The position numbers and the translations under genes are program-made. From positions 10,594,171-10,658,170 of the forward strand of contig NZ_JAUSZM010000003.1 of NCBI RefSeq assembly GCF_030817655.1: 64,000 nt of DNA, written 5' to 3'. The notes beneath the pieces are model-generated. The model saw only the letters and a program-made list of their open reading frames with translations. It was not told the origin of the DNA and searched no databases. Positions 1 through 8,966 of this stretch are shown piece by piece. Origin of the DNA: Streptomyces sp. V4I2 (lineage in GTDB: Bacteria; Actinomycetota; Actinomycetes; Streptomycetales; Streptomycetaceae). Within the stretch, counting starts at the first letter, position 1, and each line of letters opens with the position of its first letter.

Positions 1-80
1 CGGGCTTCGGCGGCGGCCTTACCGCAAGGCCGTTCTGCGCGAATCTGTCCCATGCCCGGCTGAGGTGCGGCAACGTCATC

Positions 81-107
81 CTTGTACGCCCGCACCGGGC
101 GTACAAG
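81..107. promoter_or_regulatory. Perfect 27-bp palindrome upstream of the first gene
   Basis: The arms CTTGTACGCCCG (81-92) and CGGGCGTACAAG (96-107) are exact reverse complements around a 3-nt centre (CAC). The repeat ends 27 nt before the ATG of the 135-743 gene. Its symmetry, short centre and position fit an operator for a dimeric repressor such as TetR or GntR type. It could also be a terminator for an upstream transcript, although no T tract follows. No regulator gene lies next to it in the window. Confidence 0.5.
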
Positions 108-134
108 TAGGGGACGAACGGCTGGAGGGGCGTC

Positions 135-743
135 ATGAGCGAGCGAGAGACATGGACGACGGAAGAGTTCGGCTCATCTCACACCGGCTCGGTCGGCGTG
201 CTCCTGGCCGACGGCAGTGTTCCGCCTGAGGTCTTCATCCCCATGATGAGCTCAGGCGACGGGCACAAGCTGTCGCAGTGGAGCATCTACGACCGCGCTG
301 GCCTGGGACACGGGCCGCGCGCGGCCGCACTGCGCGCGGTGTGCTCCTGCGGCTGGACCGGGCCGGAGCAGCAACTCGACTGGGATGAGATCGAAGACGG
401 GCAACTGGCTGAGGCGGCCCAGGCGACGGCAGACACGTGCACCCTGGATTGGGACGCACACATGGAGGACGTGGAGCGTTCCGCGATCCCTCTGCCGGAG
501 ACGGTGGGTGCCCTGCTGGAACAGTTGCATGCAGAGCTCGAGAAGCTGGAGAGGACCTCACCGCTGGCGGCTCTGCGCGCCGCCCGTCGGCTGGAGGTGA
601 CGGCGGTTGAGGTCGGGTACTGGGCGGCCCACAACGGCCGACGGGACGCGACAGTCGAACAGGTCGCTGCCGCCCTGGGTATGAACGAGGCCGAAACACG
701 CAAGACGCTGGCCCGCTTCGGCCGCTGGAGCCCATACCGCTGA
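135..743 (+). CDS. Hypothetical protein with CxCGW motif and C-terminal HTH-like segment
   Basis: A 202-aa protein starting at ATG 135 behind a purine-rich GGAGGGG ribosome site. It is soluble, acidic and has no signal peptide or membrane segment. A CSCGW motif near residue 70 is seen in many small actinomycete proteins of unknown function. The last 35 residues (VEQVAAALGMNEAETRKTL) look like a helix-turn-helix: a helix, a GMN turn and a recognition-like helix. I do not recognise a named family and assign no function. It stands alone behind a perfect palindrome, so it may be controlled by a repressor. The G/C-ending codons and good ribosome site support a real gene. Confidence 0.6.
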   Translation: MSERETWTTEEFGSSHTGSVGVLLADGSVPPEVFIPMMSSGDGHKLSQWSIYDRAGLGHGPRAAALRAVCSCGWTGPEQQLDWDEIEDGQLAEAAQATADTCTLDWDAHMEDVERSAIPLPETVGALLEQLHAELEKLERTSPLAALRAARRLEVTAVEVGYWAAHNGRRDATVEQVAAALGMNEAETRKTLARFGRWSPYR

Positions 744-997
744 CTACCACCTGACGGGTTTCAGATCACCTGGGAGCCGGTTCCCTCAGTCCTTGCGCCC
801 GGGACTTGCCGGCCTTCAGCGCCTGGATCCTTGTACGCATGATTGGCGTTGCGTGAGCCGCCGTGGGGGTGTGGGGAGGAGGAGTAATTGTCAATGGGTG
901 TGGCTCTTTTGCAGTGAGCTGGTGATGCCGTGCGCCGTTGCCGTTCGTGGTCGGACGGCGGATCGTCGTGTACCAGGACGCGGTCTTGGAGGCGGCG

Positions 998-1585
998 ATG
1001 GTGTCGTGGCTGGAGGAGCTCGATCGGCGGGAGGCCGTCGCGCGGGAGGAGATCGCTGAACTCCGGGACAGGATCGAGGAGTTGAGCAGGCGTCTTGCTG
1101 AGCGGGAGGAGGTGTTGTCCCGGCTGGAGATCACGCGGGAGACGATGACCGAGATCCTGTCCGGCGAGGACACGGTCACGGTGGCCGGGGCGGAGGCGGA
1201 CGCCGGCGGGGCGGGGCTGGAGGAGTACCGGTCCGCGGCGGGCTCGCCGGTCGGGGTGCGGCTGGTGCCGCAGTGGATGCCCGGGCTGAGGATGGAGGTG
1301 CTGCCGGGTTCGTACCGGGACATTGTCGAGGTTCTCCAGGACGCGGTGCATCCGATGCGGGCGCACCACCTGTGTGCCGCGCTGGGCTTGTCGACGGACA
1401 AAAGTAAGGTGGAAGGTTTTCGGGCGAAGCTGAAGCGGCTGGTCGAGCGGGGCTGGCTGGCGGAGGAGGGGCCGGGACTGTTCACGCCGTGCGAGGCCCT
1501 GGCAGCGGACGGGGATGCGCCGGAGCGGGCTGGGTCCTCCGCCGTGCGTGGTCGCGCCGGTGTGGGGTCGGGCTCTCGTCCCTAG
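998..1585 (+). CDS. Coiled-coil / winged-helix-like hypothetical protein beside a transposase
   Basis: A 195-aa protein from ATG 998, chosen because GGAGG lies 5 nt upstream; an earlier in-frame start at 938 lacks this. Residues 1-45 are a charged coiled coil (many E and R, LEELDRREA through ETMTEIL). The C-terminal half (DIVEVLQDAVHPMRAHHLCAALGLS, then KLKRLVERGWL) resembles a winged helix. Similar small proteins occur repeatedly in Streptomyces and often next to insertion sequences, from memory and not checked here. It ends 45 nt before the ISKra4-type transposase, with an 11-bp inverted repeat spanning the gap, so it may be an accessory gene of that element or its insertion neighbour. Function unknown. 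Confidence 0.55.
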   Translation: MVSWLEELDRREAVAREEIAELRDRIEELSRRLAEREEVLSRLEITRETMTEILSGEDTVTVAGAEADAGGAGLEEYRSAAGSPVGVRLVPQWMPGLRMEVLPGSYRDIVEVLQDAVHPMRAHHLCAALGLSTDKSKVEGFRAKLKRLVERGWLAEEGPGLFTPCEALAADGDAPERAGSSAVRGRAGVGSGSRP

Positions 1586-1631
1586 CGTCGAAGGTGCCAA
1601 CCGATTCCACGCTCGAAAAGCGAGAGCCCGA
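1568..1631. repeat. 11-bp inverted repeat between the winged-helix gene and the transposase
   Basis: TCGGGCTCTCG (1568-1578) and CGAGAGCCCGA (1621-1631) are exact reverse complements separated by 42 nt. The left arm covers the end of the upstream gene and the right arm touches the transposase ATG at 1631. It could fold as a terminator or leader structure in RNA, or mark an end of the element. No second copy was found at the 3' side. Confidence 0.45.
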
Positions 1632-3166
1632 TGCCTGGAGCGTATGCGGCCGCCGCGGCGGCTGACCCCTTTGACCGAGCCGCTTCTTTCCTCACTTCGC
1701 TCATTGATTCCCTCTCCCGTCCCGAAGCACTGCTCCTGTCCCACGAGCGGGTGGAGGAAAACGCCGAACAGGCAGCGAGGGAGCTGGCCCGCCTCCTCCT
1801 GCAAGGCCACCTGGACCTGCGCGCCCGCCAGGAGGAAGCCGAGCTGTCGGCCCTGGACACGGACGGCCGGGCCGCGCTCGCCGCGGGTCGCACCCGGCTG
1901 GAAAGGGCCACCGGCGCCAACTGGCAACCGTGGTCGGGCCGGTGACCATCACCCGGTGCGCACTGCGCGCCCCGGGCCTGCCCAACTGCTATCCGGCCGA
2001 CCAGGTGCTGGGACTGCCACGCGAGCGACACAGCCTGGGGCTGCGCCGGCTGGTGGTGCTGGAAGCCGCCCGCGGCTCCTACGACAGCACATTGGAGGCG
2101 ATCGAACGCCGCTGCGGGACGCGGGCGGTCGGCAAACGCCAGGCCGAACAGCTCGTGCGGACGGCCGCGGTGGACATCGCCGCCTTCTACGCCGCCCGCA
2201 CCTCGGCTCCGGCGGCCGGCACGACGCTGCTGGTGCTCAGCGTCGACGGCAAGGGGATCGTGATGCGCCCGGGGCACCTGCGGGAGGCGACGCGGAAGGC
2301 GGCGGAGCGTGCGACGCGCACGTTCCGCACCCGACTGTCCGCCGGGGAGAAGACCTGCCGCAAGCGAATGGCCACGCTGGCCGTCGTCCACGACGCGGAT
2401 CCGGCTCCGCGCCGCCCGCACGACATCATCGCTCCACCCGGCGGCCGCACCGGCCGGCGCACCCTGCAGCAAGGGCCCCAAAGCCCGGGCGAAATGGCTC
2501 ACCGCCTCGGTCAGAAACGACGCCGACAAGGTCATCGCCGCTGCCTTCGACCAGGCAGAGGCCCGCGACCCCCAGCCCCGCAGGTCCTGGGTGGTCCTGG
2601 TCGACGGCGCCGCCCACCAGCTCGAGTTGATCCGGGCCGAGGCCGCCCGCCGCAAGGTCGAGATCCATATCGTCCTCGACATCGTGCATGTGCTCGAGAA
2701 GTTATGGGCGGCTGCGCGGTGTTTCCACACCGCCACCGATCCCGCAGCCGAAGACTGGGTCGGGGCCAAGGCCGCCCGGATCCTGGCCGGTGACGCCCCC
2801 GGAGCCGTCGGCGACATCCACGCCGAAGCCGACCGCACGGGCCTGTCCCCAGATCAGCGGGCCGCGGCGGACAGGGCCTGCCGCTACCTGGAGAACAACG
2901 CCGCCTATCTCCACTACGACAAGGCCCTCGAGGCCGGATGGCCGATCGCCAGCGGCACCGTCGAAGGAGCAGCCCGCCATCTGATCGCCGACCGACTCGA
3001 CATCACTGGCAGCCGATGGAGCGTCTGCGGAGCCGAAGCCGTCCTTACCCTCCGCGCCGTCATCAGCAATGGTGACTTCCCGCAGTACTGGACCTTCCAC
3101 ACCCGCAGAGAACGCGAACGCCTATACCCCGCTCTCGACCAGGCCGAATACGACCTGACCGCCTGA
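1631..3166 (+). pseudogene. ISKra4-family transposase, broken by two frameshifts
   Basis: The coding pieces run in frame 2 from 1631 to about 1920, frame 1 from about 1921 to about 2460, and frame 2 again to the stop at 3166. Joined, they give one transposase of roughly 500 aa. It has an N-terminal helical part (ERVEENAEQAARELARLLLQ), then LATVVGPVTITRCALRAPG, then a DDE-type core: SVDGKGIVM near 2244, LVDGAAHQLELI near 2601 and GTVEGAARH near 2958. These blocks match the ISKra4 family as I know it. The shifts sit at ordinary coding sequence, not at a slippery heptamer, so this reads as a decayed copy and not as programmed frameshifting. One TTA codon occurs near 2701. Clear terminal inverted repeats were not found. 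Confidence 0.75.
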
Positions 3167-3237
3167 ATACGACCGTCACTCAGGAAAGCCGCACACATCA
3201 CGCAAGGGCGAACCGGTGCCGGTGCTACGGTCCCAGT

Positions 3238-3636
3238 ATGTCCAAGGCCAAGATCGACGGCGTCGCCGCCGAGTTCTTCAGTGCGTTCGACAACAGGGGC
3301 GGCAAGGCCGCAGATGTGGATCGGGTCCGCCGACTGATAGTGCCTGGGGGCGTCCTCATCAAGGCAGGGCCGGAGTTCACGGTGTACACCGTGGAGGAAT
3401 TCATCGAGCCACGCCAACAACTGCTGGCCCAGGGCCGACTGGTGAACTTCAACGAGTGGGAGACTGCGGAGCGCACCGAGACCGTCGGCGCCATCGCATC
3501 GCGGTTCAGCGAGTACCGGAAATCCGGGATCCTCGACGGCGTGCCCTTCGAGGGCGGCGGGACGAAGACGATGCAGTTCGTACTCACCCCGGATGGCTGG
3601 CGGATCGCTGCGGTCTCCTGGTGCGACCGGCCCTGA
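3238..3636 (+). CDS. NTF2-like / SnoaL-type small protein (DUF4440-like)
   Basis: A 132-aa protein with the order of a cone-shaped NTF2-like fold: an N-terminal helix with AEFFSAFDNRGG, strands with GGVLIKAGPEFTVYTVEEFI, and a final strand pair MQFVLTPDGWRIAAVSWCD. The closing pattern (a strand, then DGWRIAAVSW) is typical of DUF4440 and SnoaL-like proteins. Members range from polyketide cyclases to ketosteroid isomerase-like enzymes, and many have no known activity. The catalytic residues of SnoaL itself are not evident, so no reaction is assigned. It lies between an IS remnant and an oppositely oriented acetyltransferase, over 2 kb from the polyketide genes, and is probably unrelated to them. 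Confidence 0.65.
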   Translation: MSKAKIDGVAAEFFSAFDNRGGKAADVDRVRRLIVPGGVLIKAGPEFTVYTVEEFIEPRQQLLAQGRLVNFNEWETAERTETVGAIASRFSEYRKSGILDGVPFEGGGTKTMQFVLTPDGWRIAAVSWCDRP

Positions 3637-3681
3637 GGCCAAAAGCCGCACCGCCGCACGATCTGGAGTACCTCTCCAGGG

Positions 3682-4242
3682 TCAGCCCGAAGGGGGCAGG
3701 CGCAGTTGCATCCAGACCGAGCTGATGTAACCGCCGTTCTTCGTGGCGTACTGGTTGAAGATGCCCACGTCGGTGAAGCCGAACTTACGGTGCAGAGCCA
3801 CCGAAGCATCATTGGGAAGTGCGATCCCAGCCAGCGCGACATGGACCGGCTGCGAGCGCAGCGTTTCGATGAGGGTGCGGTACAGCGCCGAACCAATCCC
3901 AGCGGCCCGCGCATCGGGATCCACGTAGACGCCCAGTTCAACCGTTTGATCGAAGGCCGGATGCGTCCGGTAGGGACTGCTTGAGGCGCACCCGAGTACC
4001 CGATCACCGGTAGTGGCCACAAACAGCTGGTGCGGACCCGTTTCGGAGAATCTCTCGAACCACTGCAAGCGGCTCTCTACCGTGACCGGTTGGGTATCGA
4101 AAGTGATGATCGAGTGGGTGACGTAGTGGTTGTAGATCCGTACCAGCTCAGGAAGATCATCTTTGCGTCCGGTGCGTACTATCAGCCCGTCGCCGGCGCG
4201 ACGCCCGGCCTCGCGGTCTCTTCCTGCCATGGGCCGCATCAT
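3682..4242 (-). CDS. GNAT N-acetyltransferase, phosphinothricin acetyltransferase-like
   Basis: A 186-aa protein. After about 20 basic residues the GNAT fold starts: IVRTGRKDDLPELVRIYNHYV, then the TFDTQPVTVESRLQWFERF segment characteristic of the Pat/Bar subgroup, VELGVYVDPDARAAGIGSAL with the acetyl-CoA-binding R-x-x-G-I-G loop near residue 133, and HRKFGFTDVGIFNQ at the end. Relatives acetylate small amines such as phosphinothricin or methionine sulfoximine using acetyl-CoA in the cytoplasm. The true substrate cannot be read from sequence. The start at 4242 gives a long N-terminal lead; an internal ATG at 4230 is equally possible. It is convergent with the NTF2-like gene, with only 45 nt between stops. 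Confidence 0.8.
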   Translation of the reverse strand: MMRPMAGRDREAGRRAGDGLIVRTGRKDDLPELVRIYNHYVTHSIITFDTQPVTVESRLQWFERFSETGPHQLFVATTGDRVLGCASSSPYRTHPAFDQTVELGVYVDPDARAAGIGSALYRTLIETLRSQPVHVALAGIALPNDASVALHRKFGFTDVGIFNQYATKNGGYISSVWMQLRLPPSG

Positions 4243-4689
4243 GCCATGGTCGTTCTCCCAGATCAGCCCGTCCCTGCAGAAGAGCTACACCCTTCCGAAT
4301 TCCCGCACTCACGGGCCAGTTCCCGAACCCTCTCGCGGAATCTGCCTGTGAGTGCGAGAACCTTGTGCGCTCGCTGATTCGTCTGGCGCAGGGTGCCCGT
4401 ACGACGTGCACACTCTGGCCACCAGCCACGTCGGGTTTCTGCTCAAACCGGCCGAGGTGGTGCCCCAGGTTCCGGCGTGGCCGCGTGCGTCGGCCATCAT
4501 CACCGCCAGGAATTCGTCCGGGGGTCGGATCCCTGATCGCCAAGTGCTGCCCAAATCCAGGCATGCCAGACAAGCCGATGCCGGCGCGGTGAGCCGCCGA
4601 ACCGCCGAACTCGGGATCCTGCATGTACTCGATGGGGTTCGCGCGCTGCACGCACGACCACGCGGAGATGTAGACGAGTCGGCTCACCA
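4243..4689. other. Non-coding or decayed stretch between acetyltransferase and IS21 remnant
   Basis: Open frames on both strands are shadows with no recognisable motif. On the minus strand a short coding-like patch (PDEFLAVMMADARGHAGTWG, near 4420-4530) changes frame at either side and matches no family I know. I read the stretch as scar tissue between mobile elements. Confidence 0.4.
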
Positions 4690-5075
4690 GGTCAGGGACA
4701 TGACGGGCGGCCTCGACGCCGTCGCAGGTCACCAGGACCTGGTCCAGGTCGGCGGCGACCTCGACGCGGCGGCCGACGGCCAGCGGATGCACCGAGTAGT
4801 CACAGGTGTCCAGACGGACGTAGTGGTCCCGGGGCAGCCGCAGCGATGCCTTCCACCAGCCGGACGGGGCGATCGGCGGCAGGGCGAGCATGCGTGAGCC
4901 GTCGGCTTCCAGCCGGTCCGCGGGGCGGGCCTGCAAGGTGCGGTGGATGCGCCGGTTGGCCCTGGTCAGCCAGTCGGCGAGCTGGATATTGAAGTCGGCC
5001 GGCGATGTGAACACCCGCCCGGGCAGGAACGACCCGTCACAGAGCCTCTCCGGCCGGTAGCTGATGCGTGCAAAC
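4690..5075 (-). pseudogene. IS21-family IstA transposase, C-terminal remnant
   Basis: On the minus strand the frame contains SFLPGRVFTSPADFNIQLADW, a helical HRTLQARPADRLEAD segment and RLPRDHYVRLDTCDYSVHP followed by GRRVEVAADLDQVLV. These are the C-terminal Mu-transposase-like blocks of IstA proteins. The catalytic N-terminal part is missing, there is no IstB partner, and both ends run into unrelated sequence. It is therefore a dead fragment of about 125 codons, not a working transposase. Confidence 0.7.
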
Positions 5076-5369
5076 ATCAGAAAACGGGCGGAGGGGTCTC
5101 CTCCAGTTAAGGAGGCGATCAGGAACACCACTGGTCAGATGGCCATCCACCTGGAATTCCGGTGGCCATCAGCCTGGGCTCGGCTGGCCGCACATCTGGA
5201 CTTTGCCACGGCCGCCGTCATGCGTTTCACCGTCATGGGCAAGCCGGTCTACCACCGCACCTGTGCCTGTGCGCACTGCCAAGAGCTTGGCGGTGCGCCG
5301 CTGATGTGATGGGCCGGCTTGCCGATGAACGGTGGCCCGGCCTTCCTGATCGGCCGGGGCTCGCGCTTC

Positions 5370-5600
5370 CTGGATGATCCGTTCGAACTCGACGGGCGGC
5401 TTCCAGCCGGCTGCGCTGTGGTGGCGTTTCGTGTTGTAGAAGTCCGCGATCCACGTGGTGGCCTTCAGTCGGGCCTCGGTGCGGGTAGCGAAGGTGTGCC
5501 GGTGGATGTAATCGACCCTCAGGACCGAGTGGAACGACTCCGCGGCGGCGTTGTCCAGGGCCGACCCGACCCGTCCCATCGACTGCACCACGCCCCAGCG
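5370..5600 (-). pseudogene. IS3-family OrfB transposase, C-terminal remnant
   Basis: The minus-strand frame has QSMGRVGSALDNAAAESFHS and then WIADFYNTKRHHSAAGWKPP, the end of an rve integrase core with the final catalytic Glu region (NAAAESFHS). The first two acidic residues and the OrfA partner are absent. Flanking frames read as noise. This is a scar of an IS3-type element directly upstream of the biosynthetic locus. Confidence 0.75.
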
Positions 5601-6058
5601 GCCGCATAGCTGTTGCACACGCCTGCTGGGCCTTCCGGTGCCGAGTGCCGGGCAACCATCAGCTGTGAACGCCTGCGGAAGGGAGTGGCGCGGCACCGTG
5701 TGGACGGCCACCCCCCACACTGTGCTGCCCGCACCCGAAAGACCACCCGAACCCGGCCGAACACCCGTGATCAGAGGTCACGCGGTGGATCGAGGTCCAT
5801 GCGAGTTGGGCGAACCGACTCAGCCACCCGGGACTTGAGTTCTTCCACACCCTCCCGGGCCACGGTCACCGCATCGAGAACGCCGACGCCCTGGGTGGCC
5901 GTCGGGTACGCGCGCCGAACGGCTACCCCGATCGGGGTGCCCTCCGACACTCCGTTGTAGCCAGTCGAACGATCTACCGCTTACTTCAATTGCATGGTGA
6001 GGATTGAACCCTCAATTGGATGACGTCGTGAAAGTCGGCAAGGTTGAAGGAAGGTCCC
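5601..6058. other. Upstream region of the biosynthetic operon
   Basis: About 460 nt with no convincing gene. The left part is IS scar. The right part, from about 5940, loses G+C and carries two TCAATTG boxes at 5986-5992 and 6012-6018. A promoter for the ligase-ALAS-ligase-PKS operon must lie here or further left, but I see no clear -35/-10 pair. Confidence 0.5.
5986..6018 (+). promoter_or_regulatory. Direct repeat of TCAATTG boxes before the operon
   Basis: TCAATTG occurs at 5986-5992 and again at 6012-6018, 26 nt apart. The core CAATTG is itself a palindrome. A third TCAATTG (followed by CAAC) is present at 41098-41104, in the control region of the exporter. The boxes lie 40-73 nt before the first start codon and are candidate sites for the locus regulator. 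Confidence 0.35.
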
Positions 6059-7642
6059 ATGAGCCTGCCTGAGTACTGGTGGAGCACAAGTCGAAGTTAT
6101 GTCTCGGAGGTTCTCTCGCTGCTCGCAGCCACGCCGGATCGAGATGTGGTTCATTGGCGTGGCAAGGCCTTCTCTGGCGGCGACCTGATTCTGTCCGTGA
6201 CGGAAACATTCCTTGCGCTGCGCAACCGCGGAGTGGGTAAGGGCGATGTAGTAGCGATTCTTGCCGCACCCAACAGCCCTGAGATGCTCACCGCGCGGTA
6301 CGCGACACACCTGCTCGGCGGCGCCGTGTGTTATCTGCGAACCATCAATCCTGGTACCAGGACGACGGTCCTTCCGTTGGATCACCAGATCCAAATCCTG
6401 CGCGAAACCGAAGCCGTGACCGTCTTTGCCGACGCCGAGAGTTCGGAACGCGCGACCGAGCTTGCTGATGCAAGTGGCGTCCCCGTAACGCTAGTTCCTG
6501 ATGGGGAACGCAGTGAGGTCGGCCAGGCCGGCGGCGTCGATGCCTCGGACGCCGTGTCATGGGATCCGGAGGCGCTGGCCTTCATCGGCTTCACCAGTGG
6601 CAGCACGGGCCGGCCCAAGGGCATCCGGTTGTCGGGCCGCGCGTGGGAAGCCACCGTGTCTGCATGGATGGGCGTCGGTCGTGAATACGACTGCGCGTCG
6701 ATCCTGGTGTCGACCCCGCTCAGTCACGGCGTTGCCGCAATGGTGGACGCAGTCTTCGCCCTGGGCGGAGCGCTCTACCTCCACGAGAGCTTCGATGTCG
6801 AGAAGTTCGTGGACACCGTCTCCGCGGAGAAGGAGGTCTCGTGGACGTTCATGGCGACGAATCACGTGTTCCAACTCATCGACCATCTGGCCGAGCGAGG
6901 AATCCGTGACCCTGCCGCTGTGGAAGCTGCGGGCCTGTCTTCGCTGAAGCGGATCGTCTACGGCGGCAGCCCAGCGGCACCCGCGAGAATTACACAGGCT
7001 TTTCAGCTCTTCGGCCCTGCTCTGGCGCAGGGATATGCCACGAGTGAGAGCGGTCGGATCACGATCCTGACGCCCCAGGAGCACGGCGACCCAGAACTCG
7101 CGGCCACCGTCGGTCGGCCCTTCCCTGAGGTGGAGATCGTCGTCTGCGACTCCAAATCGGGCGCGCAGTTGGCGGCGGGGGAGGTCGGCGAGGTCCGTGT
7201 CCGCTCGCCGCAGCTGATGGACGGCTACAACGACAACCCGGAGTTGACTGCACAAGTTCTCCGCGACGGCTGGTACTTCACCGGAGATATCGGTCGTCTC
7301 GATGAGCGAGGCTATCTGACTCTCTTGGGTCGGGTGGCCCACGTCATTAAGGTCGGCGGCGTCAAGGTGCATCCCATAGTTCTCGAGGCGGAATTCCTCT
7401 CCCACCCGGGTGTCCGGCACGCCGCCGTCTACGGCGTGCAGGACGCGGACGGCAGCGATCACATCCACGCCGCAATCGAATGCGATCCGGCTGAGGTGGT
7501 CGACGTGGACAATATCCGCGCGAGGATTGCTGAGACGCTTTCTCCGATTCACGTGCCCGAGAAGATACACGTGCTGAGCGCTCTGCCGATGAACGGCAAC
7601 GGCAAGCCCGACAAGGTGCTCCTGAAGTCGCAGTATTCCTAG
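6059..7642 (+). CDS. AMP-forming ligase, probable amide synthetase for C5N coupling
   Basis: A 527-aa adenylate-forming enzyme. ATG 6059 is chosen because GAAGGAAGG lies just upstream; an in-frame TTG at 6044 lies inside that ribosome site. Core motifs are visible: FTSGSTGRPKG (P-loop A3), GYATSESG (A5), YFTGDIGRLD (A7), GRVAHVIKVGGVKVHP (A8) and the catalytic Lys516 in NGNGKPDK (A10). The A3 and A5 motifs diverge from classic acyl-CoA ligases, and the gene is adjacent to ALAS. I infer the amide synthetase that adenylates the polyenoic acid and joins it to 2-amino-3-hydroxycyclopent-2-enone. Known C5N pathways use one such enzyme plus an acyl-CoA ligase. Roles could be swapped with the 8963-10504 enzyme. 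It starts the core operon; the ALAS follows after 55 nt. Confidence 0.75.
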   Translation: MSLPEYWWSTSRSYVSEVLSLLAATPDRDVVHWRGKAFSGGDLILSVTETFLALRNRGVGKGDVVAILAAPNSPEMLTARYATHLLGGAVCYLRTINPGTRTTVLPLDHQIQILRETEAVTVFADAESSERATELADASGVPVTLVPDGERSEVGQAGGVDASDAVSWDPEALAFIGFTSGSTGRPKGIRLSGRAWEATVSAWMGVGREYDCASILVSTPLSHGVAAMVDAVFALGGALYLHESFDVEKFVDTVSAEKEVSWTFMATNHVFQLIDHLAERGIRDPAAVEAAGLSSLKRIVYGGSPAAPARITQAFQLFGPALAQGYATSESGRITILTPQEHGDPELAATVGRPFPEVEIVVCDSKSGAQLAAGEVGEVRVRSPQLMDGYNDNPELTAQVLRDGWYFTGDIGRLDERGYLTLLGRVAHVIKVGGVKVHPIVLEAEFLSHPGVRHAAVYGVQDADGSDHIHAAIECDPAEVVDVDNIRARIAETLSPIHVPEKIHVLSALPMNGNGKPDKVLLKSQYS

Positions 7643-7697
7643 CGTGAACCTTTCGGTTCGCAGGTCAATCCAACCGCTACGTCGAGAAGGCGAGTGA

Positions 7698-8966
7698 ATG
7701 AACGTTCACCTGGCATCGTACCTGAGTGGGACAACCGCTGACGATCTTGCTGGGAGCAGGCGTGAGTTCCTGGAGATCGGCCGTCGTTCCGGTGACTACC
7801 CCATGGCCGCCGCCCGGCGCGACGGGGTCGATTCGGAAGTAAACGTCTGGTGCAGCAACGACTATCTCGGAATGGGGCAGAACCGCCAGGCCATCGCGGC
7901 CATGCAAGCCGCGATAGACATCCATGGCGTAGGCTCCGGAGGTTCCCGGAACATCGGTGGAACCAACCATTACCACGTCCTTCTCGAAAATGAGCTGGCG
8001 GATCTTCACGGCAAGGAATCCGCTCTCCTCTTCACATCGGGATACACGGCCAACGAGGGATCCCTCACCGTGCTGGCGGGGACGCCCAAGGACACCGTCG
8101 TATTCTCCGATGCGAAGAACCACGCCTCGATCATCGACGGTCTCCGGCACAGCGGCGCGAAGAAGCACATCTTCAGGCACAACGACGTCGCCCACCTGGA
8201 AGAGCTGATCGCGGCCGCTCCCGCCGACTGTCCGAAGCTCATCGTCGTGGAATCGGTCTATTCCATGTCGGGCAACGTTGCGCCGCTCGCCGAGATAGCC
8301 GACATCGCGGACAAGTACGGTGCCACGACCTTCATCGACGAGGTCCACGCGGTCGGCATGTACGGCCCGCAGGGCGCCGGCATCGCCGCGCGGGAGGGTA
8401 TCGCCGACCGGTTCACGGTCGTGATGGGTACCTTGGCGAAGGGGTACGGGGCGGTCGGCGGCTACATTGCGGGCCCGGCGGCCCTCGTGGACGCGGTGCG
8501 GACCTATTCGCGCTCGTTCGTCTTCACCACCTCGCCCCCGCCGGCGGTCGCGGCCGCTGCGCTGGCGTCGGTTCAGTACCTGCGGTCCTCCGATGTCGAG
8601 CGAAAGTCTCTCTCGGAGAACGCGCGGCTTCTGCACAACCTCCTGATCGCGGCCGACATCCCGTTCATCTCGACGGACTCCCACATCGTTGCGGCCTTCG
8701 TCGGTGATGACGATCTGTGCAAGCGGGCGTCCCAGCTGCTGTTCGAGCAGCACGGGATCTACGTCCAGTCCATCAACGCCCCGAGCGTGCCCGCGGGCGA
8801 GGAGATCCTGCGGATCGCTCCGTCTGCCGTGCACGATCAGAAGGATGTCGAGACCTTCGCCGACGCCCTTCATGGGATCTGGAAGGACCTGAACATCCCG
8901 ACCGCGAGCGCCCGGGACTGGTCCACCTCCGAACTCCGCGGTCGCGGCGCCCGCACCGCCGGATGA
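7698..8966 (+). CDS. 5-aminolevulinate synthase of the C5N branch
   Basis: A 422-aa alpha-oxoamine synthase using PLP to condense glycine and succinyl-CoA into 5-aminolevulinate. Visible blocks: NVWCSNDYLGMGQ, GSGGSRNIGGTNHYH (glycine-rich substrate loop), FIDEVHAVGMYGPQGAG (PLP-ring Asp and His) and the Schiff-base Lys248 in MGTLAKGYGAVGGY. Length matches the family. Streptomyces make heme through glutamyl-tRNA, so an ALAS here indicates secondary metabolism; such enzymes feed the cyclised C5N unit. GAGAAGG precedes ATG 7698. Its stop overlaps the next ligase start (ATGA at 8963), implying translational coupling and shared regulation. Homologous 2-amino-3-ketobutyrate ligase or AONS functions are less likely in this context. 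Confidence 0.92.
   Translation: MNVHLASYLSGTTADDLAGSRREFLEIGRRSGDYPMAAARRDGVDSEVNVWCSNDYLGMGQNRQAIAAMQAAIDIHGVGSGGSRNIGGTNHYHVLLENELADLHGKESALLFTSGYTANEGSLTVLAGTPKDTVVFSDAKNHASIIDGLRHSGAKKHIFRHNDVAHLEELIAAAPADCPKLIVVESVYSMSGNVAPLAEIADIADKYGATTFIDEVHAVGMYGPQGAGIAAREGIADRFTVVMGTLAKGYGAVGGYIAGPAALVDAVRTYSRSFVFTTSPPPAVAAAALASVQYLRSSDVERKSLSENARLLHNLLIAADIPFISTDSHIVAAFVGDDDLCKRASQLLFEQHGIYVQSINAPSVPAGEEILRIAPSAVHDQKDVETFADALHGIWKDLNIPTASARDWSTSELRGRGARTAG

Noticed and set aside
1..134. End of a gene entering from the left edge
   Set aside because: Open frames exist at the edge but none shows recognisable protein sequence or clear codon bias over so short a stretch.
1582..2838. 418-aa minus-strand ORF opposite the ISKra4 transposase
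   Set aside because: No motifs; the plus-strand pieces carry a clear DDE transposase.
1631..3166. Programmed frameshifting in the ISKra4 transposase
   Set aside because: Two shifts at non-slippery sequence and known family members are usually single-frame; decay is simpler.
8717..8962. Upstream extension of the second AMP ligase
   Set aside because: It lies inside the ALAS gene and encodes Arg-rich noise; the ATGA overlap at 8963 is the natural start.
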